Origin: Zoroaster sp. YZ-2022
Lineage: Eukaryota > Echinodermata > Asteroidea > Forcipulatida > Zoroasteridae
Direction of reading: 5' to 3'
NCBI GenBank assembly: GCA_029582265.1
Contig: CM055817.1
Location: forward strand, 61,443,152-61,507,151
Length of the DNA: 64,000 nt
This document shows, one piece after another, positions 9,175-20,452 of the stretch (its first letter is position 1; every line of letters begins with the position of its first letter). The position numbers and the translations under genes were made by a program. The notes beneath the pieces are model-generated. The model ran no database searches. It was not told where the DNA came from and saw nothing but the letters and a program-made list of their open reading frames with translations.

Positions 9175-10655
9175 TATTTGAAGATGGTGAGCTGGATTCT
9201 TGTGTCAGTCTATTTGAATCTACTGTCCGTAACATCTTGGACGATCATGCTCCGCAAAAAACTAGAACTGTTAAACTACAATCTGAATCCCCCTGGTTCA
9301 ATGATGATATTCGTGCTGCAAGGAAAATCCGCCGTCAACTTGGCGCGAAAATGGCGTGACAATGGGAAACTTGGAGTACATCGGCAAGAATACTGTAAAA
9401 ACGTGATATTGTGAAGAACATGATTAACTAGGCAAAAATAACTCTTGTGGAAGAGAGTTCTGGTGATCAGAAAAAACTCTTTAACATTGTTGAAAAGCTG
9501 CTTCATGAACCCAAAACTCCAGTGCTTCCATCTACACACTCCGATCAGGACCTCGCAAATGCTTTTTCAAACTTTTTTTGTTACAAAAATTGAGAATATC
9601 CATCGTTCTTTTCCCCCAGTACCTGCCTTTCTATCACAAACACCGTCACGCAAGGATCCACAATGTAGACTGTCTATGTTTGAGCCTACTAGTGTTATGG
9701 AGGTCAATAAACTCATCATGAAATCGCCATCAAAATCATGTGAACTTGATCCAGTACCAACTTCGCTAATAAAAAAAAATGTTGATGTGTTTGCTAAGTA
9801 TATCACAATTATTGTAAACAGATCTCTTTCTTCCAGTTGTTTCCCTGATAGCCAGAAGGTTGCTCATGTTAAACCACTCCTGAAGAAACCCAATTTGGAC
9901 ACGGAAGTTTTCAAAAATTACCGACCAGTAGCGAATTTAAAGTACCTTGGAAAAACAATCGAGCGAGTTGTTTCATCACGGATCTCTGACCATGTTCGTG
10001 CTAATAACCTGTCGGACACATTTCAGTCAGCCTATAAACCATTTCATGGAACGAAAACTGCTCTTCTCCGCGTCAACAATGACATTTTTATCTGCCATGG
10101 ATGATGGAAAAATCACTGCATTAGTTTTCTTAAACTTAAGCGCCGCTTTTGACACGGTCGATCATAAAATCCTTCTCTCCCGCCTTCAATATCATCTTGG
10201 AATACATGACACAGCCCTGGATTGCTGTAGGTCCTACCTTTTAAATAGGCCTCAGCATGTTTGTATTGGTAACGCTATCTCCGAGCCTGTTATTCTTGAC
10301 TATTATGTACCCCAAGGCTCTATGCTCGGCCCACAGTGGTTTACTGTTTATACCTTTCCAGTTCGTGATATTATTTTGAAGTATAATTTAAATTACCATG
10401 TCTACGCTGATGACACACAGCTTTACATTACTTTTAAATCTTCTCAAGAACCTGCCGATTCCTGCATTACAACACTGGAGAAATGTATTCAAGAGAGTCG
10501 AAGTTGGATGAGACAAAACTTCCTGAAATTGAACGATGAAAAAACAGAATTTGTTCTATTTGGATCACGTCAGCAATTGTCTAAAGTTTCTTTTCCATTT
10601 ATTACAATTGGTGACTCGCAGATAACCCCTTCATCACAAGCACGTAAATGTTGGT
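9175..10655 (+). mobile_element. 5'-truncated L2/CR1-group LINE, inactive
   Basis: Begins inside the pol linker (FEDGELDSCVSLFESTVRN, then ILDDHAP and PWFNDDIRAARKIRRQ). It runs through the reverse transcriptase: EVFKNYRPVANLKYLGK, FLNLSAAFDTVDH, PQGSMLGP and the catalytic YADDTQLYITF, ending near WMRQNFLKLNDEKTEFVLFG and SSQARK. The D-L-S-A-A-F-D-T-V-D-H and YADDTQLY signatures place it in the L2/CR1 group. It lacks endonuclease and the C-terminus. The frame breaks at about 9410-9445 and near 10085-10100 (after LLRVNNDIF). YVPQGSMLGPQW differs from the usual GVPQGSVLGP. It interrupts the duplicated gene A intron. Confidence 0.85.
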
Positions 10656-12540
10656 ATCATGTACTAAATATTTATTTTAAAAATGTATAATCTACAAGGA
10701 TTTCAGTATCACAAAATTCTGTGTGAAATCATAATGCCATGTCCGGAAACTGGGCAAACGGATTTATTTTGCTCTTCAAAAACGACGGTTAGACGGTTAG
10801 ACGGTTGCGTTGTGTTCATGTATGTAGTATTTTGTGCATGTTCCTATACTGTGCAATAATGAAAATCACATGCACATTTTTCGGCAGTTTTTGGACACAA
10901 TTTCTTGAAGACTACAGCATTTCAGAGACGAAAACAATTCACAGGGTGATTAGTACAAATGCATCACCTTTTGCAAACAGTTCCGATAATCGTAATCCTC
11001 ATCGAGGAAAGAATGTTGTATCCGACCGCCAATTGAAGGCTTTTTTGGAATGTTTTGGCAACCACTAACCAGTTAAAAGATGATTCTATCGATTTTTGGT
11101 GGTACAGAAAGCAAAAACTATCTTTAAAATCCACTTTTATGATGGTTTTTCGGACTTTATTTCCCTTCTAAAAAAATCCTCCCCTTCGGAAAATAGAAGG
11201 ATCCTATTATAGTTGCCACTGCGCATGTATAATGACCGTGTTGGTCACTAATTGGGGAGTTGACAAGATCAGACTGACATGACTGAGGAAGTCATCGTAT
11301 ACCAAAAATGCCTGATTTTTCATGAAATAAATATCCTGGAATAATTTGAAGTAATGTCCATCATCATCCATATGTTCTCCACCTCACTAGGTAGGTAAGA
11401 TTACATTATTGGTTATATTGAATGAGAAAAAGTGGCGGTCGGATACGACATTCTACCCCTCATCGATTCTCACACCTGGCAGCGGTAAACAAAACTGATG
11501 ATTTAGTTTGCTCTTCAAAAATGATTTCAATTTGGGTGGTGGCATTGTGTACAGTAGTAATTGTGCACGCGTTCATACTGTTCTTGATTTCAATATACCC
11601 ATGTACTGATGACGTCACAATTTGTTGACATGTGCGCATGGGATTCAGGTCTTGACTACAGACTCAAAGCTCCATAGAAAAGCGCACATGTAAACACAGC
11701 GTGACGTCATCAGTACTTAGGTCTATTGTTGTATTTAAATAAAAATAAATGTAATCAAAATCACATGCATATTTGTTGTCAGTTTTTGGACGCAATTTCC
11801 TGAAGACTACAGCTTTTCAGAGACGAAAATAATTCACTGGGTGAAAGATTACTAGTACAAATGCATCACCTTTGCAAACAGTTACATGTATGATAATCGT
11901 AACCCTCGTCGATCCTCAAACCTGCCAGTTGTAGACTGGAAATTAACGAGAAACCATGACGAACCACTGGGTAAAAATTTGGCAATGTTTTTAGACTTTT
12001 CTTTAAACATTTTAAATAAAGCCAATGTTGCACTGTCAGTGTCATTCATCACATAAGTGCTCTTTCATATTTTAATTTGCAATAGAAGCCCAATTTACAT
12101 ATCCCAGTATTAAAATCTTGAAAGTAATAAATTAGAGTAAACTTAGCACCCAGATTTCTGAGTACATTTAAACGTTGCAATTCTATCACAGCGAATTTGA
12201 ACGTAGCACTTGCGTACTCTTACGCCAGCCGAGGAGAACCGATCCTATTTCATGTATGTGCGATGCAGTACTAGTCCGACTCATGCGATCATAAAAAAAG
12301 CAAAATTTTTACACATTAAGTAACTTCCAAGACCTAAAACATGGCTCAAATGTTGTTGCCTACATGTAGGCTACATATGTACGTACATCCTTGAAATAAT
12401 TAATTTATAGACAACTAATGTTGCACTGCTATACATGTATCTCGCATTGTTGGCTTTTAATTGTGTCATCATGTTTTGGCGTTATATGCTTCATCTACCA
12501 ATGAAACTTTTTCTTTCAGCAGGTTATACTGCAAGAGAGA
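10656..12540. repeat. Dispersed repeat pair and 35 bp inverted repeat
   Basis: Two diverged direct copies of one sequence lie at about 10860-11030 and 11755-11920 (shared phrases include GAAGACTACAGC.TTTCAGAG and TAGTACAAATGCATCACCTT). Between them, 11603-11637 and 11682-11716 form an imperfect 35 bp inverted repeat containing GTACTGATGACGTCAC. No protein-coding content is recognised from 11960 to 12540. Confidence 0.65.
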
Positions 12541-12579
12541 TTACTTGATTAAAGAAACGGGTAAGCTGCGTAAAATGTG

Positions 12580-12990
12580 AATCACAAAGACTAAAGATAC
12601 AGGTGAAAACCTGAATCACAAAGCCTAAAGATACAGGTGAAAACCTGAATCACAAAGCCTAAAGATACAGGTGAAAACCTGAATCACAAAGCCTAAAGAT
12701 ACAGGTGAAAACCTGAATCACAAAGCCTAAAGATACAGGTGAAGGCCTGAATGACCAAGCCTATACATACAGGTGAAAATCTGCATTTACAAAGCTTACA
12801 GGTGAAAACTGCAATCACAAAACTACATGAAAAAACCTTAAAACAGCTTAATACACGCTTAACAATACTGGTGGAAACCTGCTAATGATAAACCAGCATA
12901 AAGATAGAGTTGAATACCATCACTAAATTCAATTATACCTCCCACAGGTGAATTCTTGTTTAATAGCATGAAAAAATAGGGGAAGACCTT
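12580..12990. repeat. 34 bp minisatellite
   Basis: Roughly five near-identical 34 bp units (AATCACAAAGCCTAAAGATA then CAGGTGAAAACCTG) run from 12580 to about 12750, followed by decayed units to about 12990. The units are directly adjacent with no unique spacers, so this is not a CRISPR-type array. Confidence 0.85.
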
Positions 12991-13148
12991 TATGTCCAAA
13001 GATACATTCATGTATGAAAAGATTATTAAATGCACAAATTGTTACAGACACTGTTTAAAAAGCCTCTAGTATAAAGCAATATTAACAACATAAAATGAAA
13101 CCTTACTAAGAATGTAAGATACGTTTGCATCGTTCATTCAATTTCTAG

Positions 13149-13983
13149 GCAAGATTAGTAGGACGTCAGTGTTCTTGTAATGCTCTTGTTATGCTTGCTT
13201 ATACACAGAAACAAGACATCAATGCAAACGACATAGATTCTATCTTGCACCATGGTGATGCTCTTTATCGTTCAACAGTTGCACAGTTAAAACCGCCTCC
13301 ATCAGGATATCTTTCAACTGACGATCTGCCCTCTAAGTTTTCTATTGGTTCATCTTCATATACAGTTCACCCAATGGACAGTATTTATGGCCAATTTAAA
13401 ACAAAAGGCAGTTTATTAGATTCAATTGACATTGCAGTACAACAAGCTCTCAGTGTGTCTAAACAAAATATTATTGTCTTTGGTGATAACATGATGGCAC
13501 TTTTCCAAAACCAGGCAGGACAACACGGATTTTTTTTATCCACATGCCAGAGGTCCATTTGGCTTGCAGGATTTAAATGGCACTGCAGTTCTACTATTAT
13601 TTCCAACTATCAACGCTGTTCTGAATTATCTCTACATCCTTCGTATGTCATTACAATTGCATGAATCAACAATAATTGAGATCAGACCATTCTCATTGAG
13701 CTGTCAAGAAATAACATCTCTTGGATTATGTACAACATCCACTTCTCACAATGTCGATCAAAGTGACGAACTGCAAGGTTCATCATCTACCAACGAATCA
13801 TCATACAAGACAAAATCAAGATTTACAAAATGGTATACACGCCTTTCTGTTTATGCAAAAGATCAATACCTAGCTAAGAAACGACAACAAGCACAAGCTA
13901 ATTATATGCACAATAAAGACCAGCAAGTAACTTGTAAAAGAAAAGCAAAAGAACAATACATGCATGCAACTCCAGCCAAATAA
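13149..13983 (+). pseudogene. Helitron N-terminal cysteine-protease-like domain
   Basis: An acceptor-like CAATTTCTAG precedes 13149, and the frame reads LVGRQCSCNALVMLAYTQ, then IDSILHHGDALYRSTVAQL and DLPSKF. After a one-base frameshift near 13530-13564 it continues with PHARGPFGLQDLNGTAVLLLF. The layout (G-x-Q-C near the start, G-D-x-L-Y, then P-H-A-R-G and G-T-A-V-L-L) is that of a protease-like domain, recalling the herpesvirus tegument or OTU type, found at the front of some animal Helitron-associated proteins. The candidate catalytic cysteine is at 13170-13172 and the candidate histidine is in PHARG. I recognise the arrangement from memory of the family, not from a search. The basic stretch after it ends at a stop at 13983. 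Confidence 0.55.
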
Positions 13984-13996
13984 GTAAAACAAACTT

Positions 13997-14185
13997 CAAC
14001 AAGCAAAACAACAATCTCAAAAAGATTACACAGCTCCAGAAAAGAGAACTAGGAAAATCCAACAAGCAAAACAACAATCTCAAAAAGAATACACAGCTCC
14101 AGAAAAGAGAACTAGGAAAATCCAACAAGCAAAGCTACAATCTCAAAAAGATTATACAACTCCTGAAAAAAGAGCAAAAAAAAAG
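13997..14185 (+). repeat. Three 63 bp repeats encoding lysine/glutamine-rich 21-mers
   Basis: Units start at 13997, 14060 and 14123. Because 63 is a multiple of three, they read as in-frame 21-residue repeats (QQAKQQSQK.YTAPEKRTRK). They look like a basic, repeat-expanded linker in the Helitron protein. The frame is shifted by one relative to the preceding segment. Confidence 0.75.
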
Positions 14186-14189
14186 CACA

Positions 14190-14850
14190 AGTAACAAACC
14201 CCTCAAAAAACAAGGCAAATATTTATAACATCATAAAAGCCTTTAAAATATCTTGCCGACAACACCAACTTGTTTACACATGTGCAGTGTGTAACCGTGT
14301 GTGCTTCAAAAAGCAAGTTAGGCTATTCCACAAAATAAAATATGACATAAATCTGGTACTCACAGATACAAGCAATGACAGCTTCCTTTGGATATGCAAC
14401 ACCTGTCATACCAACCTTTGCAAAGGTAAACTTCCTATATTAGCATCCACAAATAAACTTAGACTCAATATCCAACCTCCAGAACTCACTCAGTTGAACA
14501 TGCTTGAAAGACATTTCATATCACCTTCCATTGCATTTATGAAGATTATACCATTGATAAAAGGTTCACAAAATGGAATACACGGTCAAGTTGTACGTGT
14601 GTGTCAAAGCTGATGTATCCAATACCGCACAACATTTGCCAAGGCTTCCTACAGATGAAAGCCTTGTGAGAGTCAAGCTTAAAAGATATGTGCCAAGATG
14701 TAAACCCTGCTAAAGTACGGACAGCTCTGACATGGTTGAAAACAAATAACCCATTATATAAAGATATTGAGATCGATTTCAATGAATTTGATGATATGCT
14801 ACATGATCAACTTTTAAAAGCGACCAATCCCCCAAAACATCACTGAACAA
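14190..14850 (+). pseudogene. Helitron DUF6570-type zinc-binding region
   Basis: Reads VYTCAVCNRVCFKKQVRLF, then FLWICNTCHTNLCKGKLP, LASTNKLRLNIQPPELTQL, ERHFISPSIAFMKI and GSQNGIHGQVV. The two C-x-x-C pairs, the N-L-x-P-x-E-L-x-L segment and the I-x-G-x-V motif match the region that precedes the Helitron-like N domain in many Helitron proteins. Downstream pieces (LPRLPTDESLVRVKLK, then TNNPLYKDIEIDFNEFDDML) continue the same module in shifting frames. Stops and frameshifts are frequent, so it is not functional. Confidence 0.7.
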
Positions 14851-15039
14851 GACAGTATAGTTACAGTTGCAAACGACCAGCAGCAAAATAAGCCCAATGC
14901 GGATATTTCACATAGACAAATTTCTTTGAAAGATAAGTCAAACGTTCTTAGAACGTGTGATCCCTCAGAAATGTCCACAACACTAAATAACCATGACAAC
15001 TGTCTACATGAAAACAATACAGACCAACTTGAAACGAGC

Positions 15040-15863
15040 GATGTAACCAATACATGTACATCAGTTCCTCTCCATTCTTGCATCCAGTTGACTTTGCCCA
15101 GTATGTTGCAGGTAAGCATGATACCACAATTCTATCATTAGCTCCAGGGGAGGGCAATTCTCCACAGAAGGTGCTACAAATGGAAGCAAAATGTTTTCCT
15201 GTAGAATTTCCTGATGCAACAAATACATTCTCAACTGAAAGAGAACAAAAATTGTCACCTTCAAGGTACTTCAATGCTAGATTATTTTCAGCTGACAGTA
15301 GATTTGCAAGAAATCCAGAGTATATTTTTTTGCTCAATATGCAACGGAAGTGCACAAGATCAACTCAAACATCTCTATTGCAATGAGGATAGGAGCATCA
15401 AAAACTCTAGATGGTAAACCAATAACTGCTTCTCTGCTTACAAACCATGCTAAAGTCAAAGAACTTATAAAGAGGGATGAAGGTTACAGATTCCTTACCC
15501 AATTGAGGGTACACCAGCCTTCTGGGAAGAGTCCAAGAAAGACCTTTTGCAATGATTCGCCAACTAGGAATTCCTACATTCTTTCTGACTTTTTAGTGCT
15601 GCCGATCGACGATGGATTGAAGTAGACAATGCCTTACTTATTCAGCAAAAACTGCCTCCATTGACACCTGAACAGCACAAAAACATGAGTTGGGAACATC
15701 ATTGTCTGATCATCATGTCAAATCCTGTAACAGCTGCCAGATTGTTTGAACAAACGGTACAGACGTTCATCAAAGATGTCATACAATCACCAGCAAATCC
15801 AATTGGACAAGTTCAAGACTTTTACTACCGAACTGAGTTCCAGCAAAGAGGATGGCCGCACCA
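15040..15863 (+). pseudogene. Helitron-like N (rolling-circle replicase) domain, cut at the HUH motif
   Basis: Segments in order: LAPGEGNSPQKVLQMEAKCF, SRYFNARLFSADSRFARNPE, ISIAMRIGASKTLDGKPITA, LLTNHAKVKELIKRDEGYRF, a methionine-glycine-x-P-T-F-F segment, then MSNPVTAARLFEQTVQ and finally FYYRTEFQQRGWPH. The last motif, R-x-E-F-Q-x-R-G-x-P-H, leads directly into the H-x-H of the HUH nuclease in Helitrons. Here the second histidine and everything after it (nuclease tyrosines, helicase) are missing, replaced by Gypsy sequence. At least two frameshifts lie upstream (near 15350 and 15510-15600). Confidence 0.8.
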
Positions 15864-16730
15864 GTAATAGCACCAGAGAAAAATGGCAAAATTCGATTGT
15901 GTGTAGACCTACGTCAGCTTAACAAAGCCATAGCCAGAGAGCGGTTCATCATACCAACCGTTGAGGAAGTTCTGGGTAGGATCTCTGGTGCACAGATCTT
16001 CTCACTGCTAGATGCCAAGCACGGTTTCTGGCAGGTGCCGCTTGCAGAGGAATGTCAGAAGCTAACAACATTTATAACTCCATTTGGACATTTTTGCTAC
16101 AAGCGCCTACCATTTGGCATTACATCCGCTCCAGAAATGTACCAGCGGATCATGAGTGACCTTCTGACAAATCTACCTGGCGTTGTAGTCTACATGGATG
16201 ATGTGTTGATAACCAGCCAGACAAAAGAGGAACACGATGAGCGACTCCAGCAGGTGCTCCAGATTGCCCAGAAGGCTGGACTGAACCAAAGACAACTGCA
16301 AGATCGCTCAGACACAAGTTGATTTCCTCGGCATGAAACTGGACAAAAATGGTGTCCACCCCGACCCTGCTAAGGTAGCAGCAATAACACAGATGGCACC
16401 ACCAACATCAAAAGAAGATGTGAAACGACTCATGCGAATGGTAAACTGGCTTGGACATTTCATTCCTAACGTATCAACAATTGCTGCCCCGATCAATGAC
16501 TTGCTGAAGGGTAACACCAGCTGGACATGGGGATCATCACAGAAGTCAGCATTCCGTAGCATCAAGACGCTCCTGACGTCAGCACCAATTACCCTTGCGT
16601 TTTACGACCCATCAAGGCCCACCTTGGTCAGTGCTGACGCGAGCAGTTATGGGATAGGAGGCTGTATCCTCCAACAACATGATGACCAATGGAAACATGT
16701 TGCTTATGACTCCAGAAGTCTAACAAGTGC
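15852..16730 (+). pseudogene. Ty3/Gypsy RT and RNase H fragment
   Basis: Starts abruptly with APVIAPEKNGKIRLCVDLRQ and continues IFSLLDAKHGFWQVPL, CYKRLPFGITSAPEMYQRIM and VVVYMDDVLITS. A frameshift near 16290-16310 leads into the connection region (NGVHPDPAKVAAITQMAPPT and LGHFIPNVSTIAAPINDLLK) and the start of RNase H (LAFYDPSRPTLVSADASSYG). All RT catalytic aspartates are visible (LLDA, YMDD). It ends at 16730 in the trinucleotide array, so RNase H is incomplete and no integrase or LTR is present. Confidence 0.9.
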
Positions 16731-17874
<1,144 letters not shown>

Positions 17875-17875
17875 T

Positions 17876-18334
17876 GATCATTTGTAATGCGCCGGTATCC
17901 GTCAAAAGACACGCTCATGGCGCAGTGACACATCAGTGTAAACAATAAAACAAAATACATGGTAAGAACAATGCAATATAAAATTACAAGGAACAATGAT
18001 TGTAAAAAGGCTGACTGGCCCTGGTCAGGATATGCTAGGCAAAGATGATATTCTGACAACAGGGAAAACCCCGCAAACAAGGTTGATTTGCAAAAAATAT
18101 AAACACCGTAGCGATACATATTAAACAAAAACAAAAGGTATAAATACATCATCATAAAAGTCAATAGTTAAACATAAGTAAATTATACATTAATTTTCAT
18201 CAAATGAGTTTTGAGAGCAGTTTTAAATGAAGCAAGAGATGGAGATTGTTTGACAAGCTCAGGTAAATCATTCCACAAAGAAGGAGCAGCAGCAGGTAAA
18301 GAACGTTTTCTCCATGATCTCTTTGTCAATTTCT
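17876..18334 (-). mobile_element. 3' end of a LINE: pol C-terminus and 3' UTR
   Basis: On the minus strand, 18330-18205 encodes KLTKRSWRKRSLPAAAPSLW, then NDLPELVKQSPSLASFKTAL and KTHLM. This is the characteristic last segment of L2/CR1-type pol proteins (A-A-P-x-L-W-N-x-L-P, S-L-x-x-F-K-x-x-L-K-T-H-L). The rest, down to 17876, is 3' UTR ending in a microsatellite tail that merges with the ATG array. Everything upstream in element sense is lost at 18334, where GC-rich DNA begins. Confidence 0.75.
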
Positions 18335-18924
18335 TATGCTCCAGTCACATTTACGCCGATTGTAGGAAAGGCGCCCGCCCGGCGACCTTTTTGCCTAAAA
18401 TCGCACGGGAATCGGGGAAATCTTACGGTCACCGGCGGATCAATCGGAGCTATCGGCCGATTAAAACACGCCGCACGGGCCGCCGCCAACTTTTAACGCG
18501 GAGTTATAATTTTCCGATGGTCGGCAGACTTTTTTTCGACCTAACTCATCGCAAATGAACCGCAGGGGACCCGTAAGGGAGCCGTCCGATAGCCTAACGG
18601 CCACCCCACGATACCCGGCGGCATCGTACGGTCATCAAAGGATTAATTAAGAGATTAGGAAAGGCTCGGGGGTCACCTGGACCGTACGGTGTCCGGGGGG
18701 TCCTCCCGATGGCCTTATGGGAGCCGAAGGGTAATCGTACGGCGCCCGAGCGGTATCAAGAAACCGTGCGGGCGCCTACCGATTAGTCACCGGCGCCAGG
18801 CCGGCGCCCGAGCGGCCCCCCGGCTCTCAGGACGGCGCCCGTCCGGCGCCTGCGCGGGTATCGTGCGGGCGCCTGAAACCAGTTGAAACCGGCCACAGAC
18901 GCCCGCCCAGCGCCCCTCCGGGAA

Positions 18925-18962
<38 letters not shown>

Positions 18963-19428
18963 TTAAATATATATATTAAATCCCAAGCGGGCATCGTGCG
19001 GGATACGTCCGGCCTCCCCCCGTTCACCTGGCGGGCTCCGCCCGGGCGGAAAACATCGGCCGGGTGCCTCAAAGCCTCCGTACGGTGCCTGGACGATGTC
19101 CGTAGGGCCACCCTACGGTCCCCGTCCGTTGTCCGTTCGACTTATGCCCCAGTCACATTTGCCCTACGGCTAGGATACGGCAGCCGTAGACCCCCAAAAT
19201 GGAGAGATACCTGCGGCGGCCGCAGAGGATATGCGGGGGCCTCAGGGTGGCCTTAGGGCGTATCCCTATCTTTTACGGACCGTAGGGGTCGCCGTGAGAT
19301 TATAGCGCGGCGTTATAACTTTTTTCTTTTCCAGGTTCGCCGTAGCAATTAGACACGCCGTAGCCATGCCGTAGGCGGTTCCACGTCGACCATACGTTGG
19401 CCGTACGGTGGCCTTTGCGTTTGCCGTA
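18335..19428. repeat. GC-rich repeat block with internal TA microsatellite
   Basis: Base composition changes sharply from AT-rich to GC-rich, dominated by CGTACGG, GGCGCC and GCCGTAGG words. Two copies of a start phrase (TTATG, C or T, then CCAGTCACATTT) lie at about 18334 and 19142, roughly 808 bp apart, and both are followed about 170 bp later by a GTTATAA phrase. This suggests a diverged tandem unit near 0.8 kb that runs into the gap. A TA microsatellite occupies 18926-18985. The short open frames here have biased Arg/Pro/Gly content and are not credible genes. Confidence 0.6.
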
Positions 19429-19928
19429 NNNNNNNNNNNNNNNNNNNNNNNNNNNNNNNNNNNNNNNNNNNNNNNNNNNNNNNNNNNNNNNNNNNNNNNN
19501 NNNNNNNNNNNNNNNNNNNNNNNNNNNNNNNNNNNNNNNNNNNNNNNNNNNNNNNNNNNNNNNNNNNNNNNNNNNNNNNNNNNNNNNNNNNNNNNNNNNN
19601 NNNNNNNNNNNNNNNNNNNNNNNNNNNNNNNNNNNNNNNNNNNNNNNNNNNNNNNNNNNNNNNNNNNNNNNNNNNNNNNNNNNNNNNNNNNNNNNNNNNN
19701 NNNNNNNNNNNNNNNNNNNNNNNNNNNNNNNNNNNNNNNNNNNNNNNNNNNNNNNNNNNNNNNNNNNNNNNNNNNNNNNNNNNNNNNNNNNNNNNNNNNN
19801 NNNNNNNNNNNNNNNNNNNNNNNNNNNNNNNNNNNNNNNNNNNNNNNNNNNNNNNNNNNNNNNNNNNNNNNNNNNNNNNNNNNNNNNNNNNNNNNNNNNN
19901 NNNNNNNNNNNNNNNNNNNNNNNNNNNN
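19429..19928. other. Assembly gap of 500 N
   Basis: Exactly 500 undetermined bases, probably a placeholder size. The GC-rich repeat stops at its left edge and unrelated coding-type sequence starts at its right edge, so the two sides need not be adjacent in the genome. Confidence 0.99.
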
Positions 19929-20030
19929 TTCAACGTTTACACGCGAGACAGTGTGTGGACCCTCCAGGATGCGACTGTACCCATCAGCGTGAGTAGAAGA
20001 TGTTGCCCAAAACCCCCGCGTCTGATGTGA
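19929..20030 (+). CDS. C-terminal end of an unidentified protein, 5' end in the gap
   Basis: Open from the gap edge and reading FNVYTRDSVWTLQDATVPIS, then about a dozen residues to a TGA at 20028-20030. The sequence looks protein-like (mixed polar and aromatic) but I cannot assign it to a family. Its end overlaps the start of the next frame by 31 bp. An alternative is that a splice donor (GTGAGT at about 19989) ends an exon here. Confidence 0.35.
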   Translation, partial: FNVYTRDSVWTLQDATVPISVSRRCCPKPPRLM

Positions 20031-20119
20031 TGGCAGCTGCCATGGCCGAGTTGAGATATGCGCCCAACACTGCCCCAGATCCACCCATGCTACCCATGAA
20101 GAATGAAGGAAACGAATGA
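20000..20119 (+). CDS. 39-residue unidentified small protein
   Basis: ATG at 20000 to TGA at 20117-20119. The peptide starts MLPKTPASDVMAAAMAELRY and is rich in Ala, Pro and Met, with no recognisable domain. It is included because its start overlaps the preceding frame by 31 bp and its stop overlaps the next start codon in an ATGA arrangement, a layout typical of compact viral or viral-like gene clusters. On its own an ORF this short could be chance. Confidence 0.35.
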   Translation: MLPKTPASDVMAAAMAELRYAPNTAPDPPMLPMKNEGNE

Positions 20120-20388
20120 GCCAGAAACGTAAATTCGAATTCGACCCAGACCAGGAGGCGAATGAGAGGAAAGCGATCAAATTCGCCATCGGAGGTGAGC
20201 GTTTCGCCACTGTGAAATTGTTCAAGGGTCGCCCGTACGTTAATATCAGAGAGTATTACTGGAACGAAATCCGTAGTAAAATGTTGGCCGGAAAGAAGGG
20301 GTTGAACCTCAGTGTCGAACAGTGGAATCAGCTGGTGAGCTACACTACCGACATCAATAATGCACTGAGCGAGATAACAAACTCTTAA
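20116..20388 (+). CDS. PC4/SUB1-like single-stranded DNA-binding protein
   Basis: A complete 90-residue frame from a true ATG. After a charged N-terminus (MSQKRKFEFDPDQEANERKA) it reads FAIGGERFATVKLFKGRPYV, NIREYYWNEI, then AGKKGLNLSVEQWNQLV. This is the PC4 fold signature: a beta strand with K-x-F-K-G, the v-x-I-R-E-Y-Y motif, G-K-K-G-x-x-L-S and E-Q-W-x-x-L. Such proteins bind single-stranded DNA and act as transcription coactivators or replication accessories. The length equals one PC4 domain with a short tail. It is uninterrupted and starts within the stop codon of the 39-residue ORF, which is unusual for an animal nuclear gene. It could belong to an integrated virus or large DNA transposon mostly hidden by the gap, or be an intronless host copy. 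Confidence 0.75.
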   Translation: MSQKRKFEFDPDQEANERKAIKFAIGGERFATVKLFKGRPYVNIREYYWNEIRSKMLAGKKGLNLSVEQWNQLVSYTTDINNALSEITNS

Positions 20389-20452
20389 CTTTTACCATCA
20401 TGTTTTCGCTCTAAACGGTGGCGTTACGAGATGTAGACCACGAGTCAGGCTT

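Noticed and set aside
12580..12990. CRISPR-like array of 34 bp repeats
   Set aside because: Units are directly joined with no unique spacers and the genome is eukaryotic; it is a minisatellite.
18335..19428. CpG island promoter with Arg/Pro-rich coding sequence
   Set aside because: Composition is dominated by repeated CGTACGG and GGCGCC words and a duplicated start phrase; no codon structure or splice-linked exon.
19266..20225. Long minus-strand frame crossing the gap
   Set aside because: Most of it is N; the readable part is antisense to the PC4-like cluster.
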